Source: Pseudooceanicola sediminis (GTDB taxonomy: Bacteria; Pseudomonadota; Alphaproteobacteria; Rhodobacterales; Rhodobacteraceae). From it: 64,000 nt of DNA. Below, piece after piece: positions 15,585-22,509 of the stretch. Within the stretch, counting starts at the first letter, position 1. Each line of letters opens with the position of its first letter. A program made the translations under genes and the position numbers. The notes below the pieces were generated by a model. It searched no databases. It was given only the letters and a program-made list of their open reading frames with translations, and had not been told where the DNA came from. Location: assembly GCF_003575965.1 (NCBI RefSeq), contig NZ_QWJJ01000008.1:1-64000 (forward strand). The letters run 5' to 3'.

Positions 15585-17345
15585 ATGTCCTCTGCCTCCA
15601 TCGCTCCGCTGCTGTCGATCCGCGACCTGCACATCGAATTCGACACGCCCCATGGTCCGGTCTCCGCGGTGCGCGGCATCAACCTGGATCTTGCACCGGC
15701 GCAGACCGTCGCCGTCGTAGGCGAAAGCGGCTCGGGAAAATCCACCATGGCCGCCGCCGTCAACGGCCTGCTGGCCGGCAACGGGCGTGTCACCAGCGGC
15801 CAGATCCTGTTCGAGGGGCGCGACCTCGTACAGGCCAGCGAGGCCGAGTTGCGGCGCATCCGCGGCAGCGGCATCGGCCTTGTGCCGCAGGACCCGATGT
15901 CGAACCTCAATCCCATTCAGCGCGTCGGCACGCAGATCGCCGAGGTGCTCAAGGTCCACGGACAGGCCAGCGGTCGTGCGGCCCACGCCCGCGCCGTCGA
16001 CCTGCTGGACATGGTCGGCATCAACGACCCGGCGCGCCGGGCGCGCCAGTATCCGCACGAATTGTCCGGCGGGATGCGTCAGCGCGTGCTGATCGCCATC
16101 GGTCTCGCCTGCCGCCCCCGTCTGCTGATCGCGGATGAACCGACCTCGGCGCTGGACGTGACCGTGCAAAAGGTCATCCTGGACGAGCTGCAAAGCCTGA
16201 CGGCTGAAATGGGCACCGCCGTCATCCTGATCACCCATGACCTGCCGCTTGCCTCCGAACGCTGCGACGAGGCACTGGTGATGTTTCGCGGAGACATGAT
16301 CGAACGCGGCCCGGCCGCCCGCGTCATGCAGGCCCCCCAGTCGGAATATACCCGCCGCCTGATCGACGCGGCACCGACCCTTGACGCCCCGCGCCTTGTG
16401 CGCAGCCCCACGACCGCCAGTCCCGGCACCCCCGGCAGCCAGCGCGTGCTGGCCGAACTGGTACAGGCCCGCAAGGAATACCCCGGCGCCGCACGCCTGT
16501 TCGGTCGCGCCGCGCCCTTTGTCGCGGTCGAGGGCATGAACCTGAAAATCCCGCGGGGCCAGACAGTTGCCGTCGTCGGTGAAAGCGGATCGGGCAAATC
16601 CACCACGGCCAAGATGTTGCTGCGCACCGAACAGGTCACGACCGGCGACATCATCTTCGACGGCCTTGCCGTGACCCGACTGCGCCGCAAGCGGCTGCAT
16701 GATTTCCGCCGCCGCGTGCAACCGGTGTTCCAGAACCCCTATGGCTCTCTCGATGCCCGCTGGACTGTCGGCGCCTCGATCGAGGAACCCCTTTGCATCC
16801 ACCGCATCGGCACCCCCGCCACCCGCCAGCGCAAGGTCGAAGAGGCGCTGGATGCCGTCGCCCTGCCGCGTGACTTGGCCAGCCGCCTGCCCGCCGAACT
16901 GTCCGGTGGTCAGCGCCAGAGGGTCGCGATCGCCCGCGCCCTCGTGCTCGACCCCGACCTCGTCGTGCTGGACGAAGCCGTCTCGGCGCTGGATGTGATC
17001 GTGCAGGCGCAGATCCTGAAACTGCTCGCGGATCTTCAGGAAAAGCTTGGCCTGTCCTATCTCTTCATCTCCCACGACCTTGCCGTGGTGCGCCAGATCG
17101 CGCACCACGTCTATGTCATGCAGCACGGTCGCATCGTCGAACACGGCGAAACCGAGGCGCTGTTCGCCGCCCCGCAGCAGGAGTATACGCGCCAGCTGCT
17201 TGCCGCCATTCCCGGTGTCACGCCACTTGTGCGCGCCGGGGCGCAAAAGGCGCCATCGCTACGCCCGCCCCAGACGGAAACACCCGCAACCACCGACGTC
17301 CCGGCAGACCCACGGCACCGCTCGGCCACCGCGCGGACCGCCTGA
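15585..17345 (+). CDS. Double ABC transporter ATP-binding protein (DppD-DppF type)
   Basis: A 586-residue protein with two complete ABC ATPase domains. The first has Walker A GESGSGKSTMAA, signature LSGGMRQRVLIA and Walker B LLIADEPTSALD. The second has Walker A GESGSGKSTTAKM, signature LSGGQRQRVAIA and Walker B LVVLDEAVSALD. Both should be catalytically competent, and together they energise the permease pair encoded upstream. The start at 15585 follows CCGGAG by eight bases and removes 34 unsupported residues. The next gene overlaps by one base (TGATG). Confidence 0.93.
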   Translation: MSSASIAPLLSIRDLHIEFDTPHGPVSAVRGINLDLAPAQTVAVVGESGSGKSTMAAAVNGLLAGNGRVTSGQILFEGRDLVQASEAELRRIRGSGIGLVPQDPMSNLNPIQRVGTQIAEVLKVHGQASGRAAHARAVDLLDMVGINDPARRARQYPHELSGGMRQRVLIAIGLACRPRLLIADEPTSALDVTVQKVILDELQSLTAEMGTAVILITHDLPLASERCDEALVMFRGDMIERGPAARVMQAPQSEYTRRLIDAAPTLDAPRLVRSPTTASPGTPGSQRVLAELVQARKEYPGAARLFGRAAPFVAVEGMNLKIPRGQTVAVVGESGSGKSTTAKMLLRTEQVTTGDIIFDGLAVTRLRRKRLHDFRRRVQPVFQNPYGSLDARWTVGASIEEPLCIHRIGTPATRQRKVEEALDAVALPRDLASRLPAELSGGQRQRVAIARALVLDPDLVVLDEAVSALDVIVQAQILKLLADLQEKLGLSYLFISHDLAVVRQIAHHVYVMQHGRIVEHGETEALFAAPQQEYTRQLLAAIPGVTPLVRAGAQKAPSLRPPQTETPATTDVPADPRHRSATARTA

Positions 17346-18244
17346 TGACGACTGCCCGTCTTGGCGCCATCGACATTGCCTGCAACCTGCATGAACCCGG
17401 CGATGCCACCAGCCACGGTGGCGGTCTCTCTGCCAGCTTTCGTGACCTTCTGCACCTGGATGACCACGCCCGCACCGGCGCCGGTGTCGATGTCCTGCTC
17501 GACCAGATGGACCGCGCCGGGATCGAACGCAGCTTTTTGATCGCCGTGCGTGCCGGTGACATGCGCATGCGCGGATCGTTCGAAATTCCCTATGATCGCG
17601 TCGCCCGCATCTGTGCCCGGCACCCCGACCGGTTCAGCGGGCTGGCCGGGATCGACCCCACGCGAGGCATGTCCGGCCTGCAAGATCTGGAACGTGCCGT
17701 GCGGGACATGGGCTTTGTCGGTGCGCACCTCTATCCGCACTGGTTCGGGCTGGCCCCGGATCACGCGCGCTACTATCCCACCTACGCCAAATGCTGCGAA
17801 CTCGACGTGCCGATCCAGATCCAGGTCGGGCACGCCCTGATCTATGACCCGGATCGCCCCCTGCGCAGCTTCGGGCATCCGATGACGCTCGATACCGTCG
17901 CCTGCGATTTCCCCGAACTCAAGCTGATCGGCAGCCATATCGGCGTGCCCTGGACCGATGAAATGATCTCGGTCGCGTTCAAGCATCCGAATGTGCGCAT
18001 CGCCACCGATGCCCACCCGCCGCGCCACTGGCCTGCCGCGCTGGTCGACTACCTCGCGCGGCGCGGCGTCGGCAAGGTGATGTTCGGCACCGACTGGCCC
18101 GTGGTCGACCCGGTGCGCGCCCGCGCCCAGATCGACGGGATCGAAATGCCCGATGCCGCCCGGCGCGCCCTGCTGCGCGATACCGCGCTGGCGTTCTACG
18201 GGCTTACCGATGCAAAGCCCGCGACGGGTTCCACCCCCGCCTAG
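17345..18244 (+). CDS. Amidohydrolase-family (COG2159-type) protein
   Basis: A 299-residue TIM-barrel protein similar to metal-dependent amidohydrolases and decarboxylases of the ACMSD group. Recognisable parts are GLAGIDPTRG, GFVGAHLYPHWFGL, QIQVGHALIY (His), LIGSHIGVPWTDEM (His) and VMFGTDWPVVDP (Asp). The N-terminal HxH metal motif normally found in strand 1 is not present; the segment reads GAIDIACNLHEPGD. It may use an altered metal site or have lost activity. It is the last gene of the operon and is translationally coupled to the ATPase gene. Confidence 0.83.
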   Translation: MTTARLGAIDIACNLHEPGDATSHGGGLSASFRDLLHLDDHARTGAGVDVLLDQMDRAGIERSFLIAVRAGDMRMRGSFEIPYDRVARICARHPDRFSGLAGIDPTRGMSGLQDLERAVRDMGFVGAHLYPHWFGLAPDHARYYPTYAKCCELDVPIQIQVGHALIYDPDRPLRSFGHPMTLDTVACDFPELKLIGSHIGVPWTDEMISVAFKHPNVRIATDAHPPRHWPAALVDYLARRGVGKVMFGTDWPVVDPVRARAQIDGIEMPDAARRALLRDTALAFYGLTDAKPATGSTPA

Positions 18245-18246
18245 GC

Positions 18247-18276
18247 GCGCCTCGCCGCGCCTCGCCGCGCCTCGCC
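18247..18276. repeat. 10-bp tandem repeat, three copies
   Basis: The unit GCGCCTCGCC is repeated three times without change, directly after the amidohydrolase stop codon. It looks like local slippage in GC-rich DNA. Confidence 0.7.
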
Positions 18277-18401
18277 GCACTGCACCAAACACCCCCCCGG
18301 CGGGCGGGGCCAAGATGCGACGGGCGCTAAAGACGCCCCCCAGACGAAACCACACGCGAAACCTCTGGGGAAATGCGCCCCGGGCACGGCCCTGAAGGGG
18401 C

Positions 18402-18418
18402 GGCCCGCGATGCGGGCC
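18402..18418 (-). terminator. Short hairpin after the glycosyltransferase gene
   Basis: GGCCCGC-GAT-GCGGGCC forms a seven-pair stem ten bases beyond the stop of the minus-strand glycosyltransferase gene. There is no T-run, so it is only a possible transcript end. Confidence 0.35.
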
Positions 18419-18427
18419 TGCATCGCC

Positions 18428-21400
18428 TCAGCGCGTCGTGCCGACCACGTTCAGAACCGCCGTCTTCATCTTCTCCATCTGCGGCAATGCACCGAACAAC
18501 CGCTCCACTGCGTGCAACTCCGTGCCATCGTCTGGCAGCGGCTCGGACGGATAGCTGTCCCAGTCGAATCCCAAGCCCAGGAACCGCTCGAACAGGGCCC
18601 TGCGCATCCAGAACATCGACCCCACCGGAAAGTTGAAGTAATCCGGCAGCGGGCCGGCATTCAGACGCCGGGCAAGATCCTCGGCGATTTCCGCGTTCTC
18701 GCACCAGGACATCATCCCGGGATCGTCGGGATAGACGATGGCAATTTCAGGGTCGCGCGCCATCGCGGTGATGGTCCGGCTCGCCATCGGACCGGCCTCC
18801 TCGGACCCCAGCAGGTTGTTCAGCATGAAGTTGCTCCACTTGCTGACAACGCCGCGGTCCTGAACATGCAGGGATTTCTTGGTGTGGGTGTGGCCGACGA
18901 TGTCATACTGCCGCAGGCTGTCACCAAAACCGCTCAGCATCGGGCCCAGGTCACGCCCGATGTTGGGAAAGGCACGGGCCTCCACCAGCTTGCCCTTGTA
19001 GGCGCGCGCGCCCTGCGTGACCGCGTCCTCTCCGCCCGCCCGGGTCGAGATGAACAGGTCGGGAAACACGCTGCCGACATTCAGACGCGTGATCAGCTCG
19101 TCCAGCATTTCCGGGTAATAGGCGTGGATATGCAATGCCACGGATACCTTTGCGGCCTCTGCCTCGTCGACCTCCGCGTGTTCATCGATGACCAGCGCGT
19201 TCCAGATCCCCTGCGGGGTGCCGGTGCCGATGTAATGCGCCAGCGGATCACGGGTCGAATCCAGCCCGGTTTCCGCCGCATAGACCAGCGGATGAAATCC
19301 CGGCACGGCCTTGCGCGCGGCCCGCCCGGTCTTGCTGCGATCGACATATTCGGCAATCAGATCCCGCTGGGACATCTTGCGCGCGTGCACATCATAGAAA
19401 TCCGTCCGGAACATCCCGGAGGCGTCAATCGTGTCGATATCCTCCTGGCGCTGCGCGACCGCGTTCCCAAGATCGCAGGCGACCGCATCGATCTGCGCCA
19501 CGTATGAGGCCATGTCGAATGTCGGCCCCAGCGCACCGGATTGCCGGCGCCCCAGTTCGATCGCCGCGTCCTTGCTGGTCAGGGCGGCGATGATCCGGTC
19601 CGCCATGTCGGAGGTGTCGAAGAAATCCGCGATGCACGCGCCAAAGCCTTCGTCCCGCAGAATTTCGGCAAAACCCGTGGTCTTTTCAAAACAGAAGATC
19701 GGCTTGCCCGCATCGATCATGTCGATCGCGACGTTCGGCAGCGGATCAAGGCGCGACGCGATGATCAGCGCATCTGCCGCGGCATAGACCTCGTCCAGCG
19801 CCGAGACGGAGGGCAGGAAATGGAAACTTGTCTGCAACTGGGCCCGATTGACCTGGTCGATCAGGAACCGCGGATATTCCGCCCCCTGCGGGTCCAGCCC
19901 GTCCCCGACCCAGACAAAGCGGAACCGCGTGGCGGGGGCGCGCTGCTTGATCTTGCGCGCGATCTCGATAAAGACATCCGGCCCCTTGCGGTAATGGATC
20001 GACCCGATACCGACCAGCGTGATCTCGGCAGGGTTGCTGCCGAACGCCCGCCCGATGGCGGCAAGCTCGCCTTTCCTGATGGTCTCATCCACCAGCGATG
20101 ACGGCACCTCGGATTTCCCCTGCGCCAGGATCATCGCCTTGGGGGGGCGGCAGATATGTTGATTTTCCAGCAGGTTCGACAACGTCAGCTCGGTCGAGAA
20201 CACGACCTTGTCGGCCAGCTCCAGCGTCTCGATGAAATACGGATGGGCCGGCAGATCCGAGGCGAATTCGTGCACCAGCGCCACGATCGGCACCCCCGAC
20301 TTCTTCAGCGCCGGCAGCGCGCTGTAGCTGGCCGCGGAATTCGCGACGGCGAACAGGGGCTTCGTGGCCTGCGCGATCTCCATGACCCGCACCTCGATCT
20401 CTGCCGGTGACATCGTCGCGCGGTCCAGTTCGATGCTGCAATAGCTCTCCTCGCTGAAATATCGCGCCAGCGGCCCGCCCAGCAGCGAAATCGAAATCAC
20501 GTCATACTTGCGCGACAACTCCCTGATGATGTTCAGCGACAGGATCGGCGCGCCGGTGCGCGTCGCCTCGTGGCTGACCACGATCACGCAGTCGCGTGGC
20601 GGCTTGGTCAGGACGGGAACCTCGGGCGCTTCGGACGGGACCACCGGGACCACCGCACCCTGTGGTGACTGCGGTGACTGCGATGACTGAGGCAGCGCCA
20701 TGATCGGCCGCTTGGGATTGCGCTTCTGCGCGCTCCTGGCAAATCGCTGGGTCATGTCCTTCGGCAAGGGCGGCGACAACTTGGCCAGCACGCGCAGCAC
20801 ACGGTATTCCAGCAGCTTGACCAGCAGCGCCTGCGGCCGCCGCCGCGCGCGCACGACCAGGTTCACCGCCATTTCGCGCTGTGCCTGCAACTGCACCAGG
20901 GTATCGTTCTGCGCCTGCAACCTCAGCGCCGCCTCGGCCGCCTGCGCTTCCTGAAGTTCCAGTTGTTCCGTCAGCGCCGTGCGCGCGGTTTCCGCCGCGA
21001 ACCGCTTCTCCTGGGACGCCGCAAGCTTCTCCTCCGAGGCCGCAAGCTTCGCCTGCGCGTCTTCCAGCAGCTTCACCTGCTCGGCCAGCTGCGCATCCCT
21101 GTGCCTGACCACGTTTTCCAGTTCCCGCGCATGGTCGCGCCATTCGCCCAGCTCGCGGGTCCGGCTCTGTTCGACCTGAAGCGCCCAGTTCCGGTTCATG
21201 TTCGCGCCCAGCGTGCTATAGGCAAACCGGTAGGCTTCGGCGGCGGCGTCACCGGCCTCGAAAAACGCCGCCAGGCTGGCGGGAACCTCGCCGATCGCAA
21301 GCACGCCCAGACCATGCTGGTGAAAGAACTCGAACGTGCTGTAGGTCTCGCCCAGCTCCTTGAACAGCTTCCAGACGCCAAAATCGCGCTCTCTCACGTT

Positions 21401-21883
21401 GGTGTCGTGGAACAGCACGATGGCGTTGCTGGACAGTTTCGGCAGCCATTCGAAAAAGTCCTGTTTGACGTCGTCATAGAAATGGCGCCCGTCGATATGC
21501 AGAAGGTCGATGCCCCCGTCCGGGAAATAGTCCACCGCGTCGCTGAAGGTCGCCCGCATCAGTGTCGAAAACGACGCGTATTTCTGATTGATCGCCGTCA
21601 CGCTGTTGAAAACCGCGTCGGAATAGAAACCGGCGTGTTCATCGCCCTGCCATGTGTCGACGGCATAGGCCGCGGTTTCCAGGCCCTTGCTGGCGATGGT
21701 CTGGCAAAAGCAGAAATAGGAAAATCCGTTGTGCGTGCCCAGTTCGACGAACACCTTCGGCTTCAGTCGCGCAATGACATGAAATGCGAACGGTCCGTGA
21801 CCCAGCCAGGCCGACTCCACGAAAGTCTCGGGAACCGTCAGACTTTCTCTTGAAATGAAATCCTGTACATTGAACTCGGTCAA
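18428..21883 (-). CDS. Methyltransferase / glycosyltransferase family 4 / RgpF-like fusion protein
   Basis: A 1151-residue cytoplasmic protein. Residues about 40-200 form a class I SAM methyltransferase (VFVELGTHNGFSYF for SAM binding, then LLHIDGRHFYDDV and LFHDTNV). Residues about 240-345 are Glu/Ala/Gln-rich and probably coiled coil. About 430-800 is a GT4 glycosyltransferase with VGIGSIHYRKGPDVFIEIA and DALIIASRLDPLPNVAIDMI. About 850-1145 resembles rhamnan-synthesis protein F (IGRDLGPMLSGFGDSLRQYD, HTHTKKS, FPVGSMFWMRRALF). It likely builds a methylated cell-surface glycan. The start is TTG at 21883, with GGGAG eight bases upstream. Confidence 0.85.
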   Translation of the reverse strand: MTEFNVQDFISRESLTVPETFVESAWLGHGPFAFHVIARLKPKVFVELGTHNGFSYFCFCQTIASKGLETAAYAVDTWQGDEHAGFYSDAVFNSVTAINQKYASFSTLMRATFSDAVDYFPDGGIDLLHIDGRHFYDDVKQDFFEWLPKLSSNAIVLFHDTNVRERDFGVWKLFKELGETYSTFEFFHQHGLGVLAIGEVPASLAAFFEAGDAAAEAYRFAYSTLGANMNRNWALQVEQSRTRELGEWRDHARELENVVRHRDAQLAEQVKLLEDAQAKLAASEEKLAASQEKRFAAETARTALTEQLELQEAQAAEAALRLQAQNDTLVQLQAQREMAVNLVVRARRRPQALLVKLLEYRVLRVLAKLSPPLPKDMTQRFARSAQKRNPKRPIMALPQSSQSPQSPQGAVVPVVPSEAPEVPVLTKPPRDCVIVVSHEATRTGAPILSLNIIRELSRKYDVISISLLGGPLARYFSEESYCSIELDRATMSPAEIEVRVMEIAQATKPLFAVANSAASYSALPALKKSGVPIVALVHEFASDLPAHPYFIETLELADKVVFSTELTLSNLLENQHICRPPKAMILAQGKSEVPSSLVDETIRKGELAAIGRAFGSNPAEITLVGIGSIHYRKGPDVFIEIARKIKQRAPATRFRFVWVGDGLDPQGAEYPRFLIDQVNRAQLQTSFHFLPSVSALDEVYAAADALIIASRLDPLPNVAIDMIDAGKPIFCFEKTTGFAEILRDEGFGACIADFFDTSDMADRIIAALTSKDAAIELGRRQSGALGPTFDMASYVAQIDAVACDLGNAVAQRQEDIDTIDASGMFRTDFYDVHARKMSQRDLIAEYVDRSKTGRAARKAVPGFHPLVYAAETGLDSTRDPLAHYIGTGTPQGIWNALVIDEHAEVDEAEAAKVSVALHIHAYYPEMLDELITRLNVGSVFPDLFISTRAGGEDAVTQGARAYKGKLVEARAFPNIGRDLGPMLSGFGDSLRQYDIVGHTHTKKSLHVQDRGVVSKWSNFMLNNLLGSEEAGPMASRTITAMARDPEIAIVYPDDPGMMSWCENAEIAEDLARRLNAGPLPDYFNFPVGSMFWMRRALFERFLGLGFDWDSYPSEPLPDDGTELHAVERLFGALPQMEKMKTAVLNVVGTTR

Positions 21884-22334
21884 AGTGTTTTCTCCCTAGG
21901 GCGTCGGACCCTGCGCGACGAAATATCCCCTTGCTTCTGTCAAAATTAACGACCCGCGTCCAGTGCGCCGGATGCACCCGCGCGCCACGGCGGCACCGTT
22001 CCGCGCGCCGCTAACCCCGCAGAATCCCTGACAGGTTCGCCCGCCCTGCGCACGCCGCGCCCGACCCGCCGCGCGGCTGGCCCGGGACCTGTATCGGGGC
22101 CTTTGGCGGGGCCTGTCGCAGGGCTTGGCACAATGGGGTCACAACCGGCGCACTCCGGCCCGGGAAATGCAGGCGCCTCGGTGCTGGTGGGGCCGCGCGG
22201 ATGGGGCGAACCGCGCGCCCACGCCCCCCCTTCGCACACGACCTGCACAAGACGACGCAGATGCGCCACCCCCCTGCCCGGGCGTCGGGCAGGCGCTGCC
22301 GCCGTCGGATGCCCGACAGGGGCGGCACCCCCTC
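21884..22334. other. Intergenic region upstream of ileS
   Basis: About 450 bases between the divergent glycosyltransferase and ileS units. It is GC-rich with several C-runs. I see no gene I can support. Short inverted GC-rich stretches occur near 22270-22330, just upstream of the ileS promoter; their role is unclear. Confidence 0.4.
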
Positions 22335-22363
22335 TGGACGCTCACAGGTCCCGCGCGTATAAG
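22335..22363 (+). promoter_or_regulatory. Predicted ileS promoter giving a leaderless transcript
   Basis: TGGACG (22335-22340, 4 of 6 to the -35 consensus), a 17-base spacer and TATAAG (22358-22363, 5 of 6 to the -10 consensus). A start about seven bases later falls at 22370-22373, at the ATG of the short isoleucine-rich ORF. That ORF would therefore be read from the 5' end of the transcript without a ribosome binding site. Confidence 0.55.
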
Positions 22364-22372
22364 CGCCGCAGG

Positions 22373-22429
22373 ATGACAAATGCTTTCGCCATCATCATTC
22401 GAATTACCGGCCCGGCGCTCTCCTTCTGA
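22373..22429 (+). CDS. Putative isoleucine leader peptide upstream of ileS
   Basis: An 18-residue ORF, MTNAFAIIIRITGPALSF, with four Ile codons in a run of five (ATC ATC ATT CGA ATT) at 22391-22405. There is no ribosome binding site, but the predicted transcription start is at the ATG. Downstream, CCCGGCG at 22411-22417 can pair with CGCCGGG at 22432-22438, and the overlapping CGGCGC at 22413-22418 can instead pair with GCGCCG at 22459-22464. These are two exclusive structures, as in attenuators. It ends 80 bases before ileS. I saw no U-rich terminator, so the switch could act on translation. Confidence 0.55.
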   Translation: MTNAFAIIIRITGPALSF

Positions 22430-22509
22430 GCCGCCGGGACAAGGCGTATGGACAGACCGCGCCGCCCCCTCTTCCTGACATTTCGACATGAGAGAACGGA
22501 TCGCCAAAG

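Noticed and set aside
18247-18276. Short direct repeats that might suggest a CRISPR array
   Set aside because: The units are adjacent 10-base copies without spacers, and there are no cas genes. It is simple tandem slippage.
22439-22509. A classical rho-independent terminator for the ileS leader
   Set aside because: GC-rich pairings exist but no U-run follows any of them, so I did not call a terminator.
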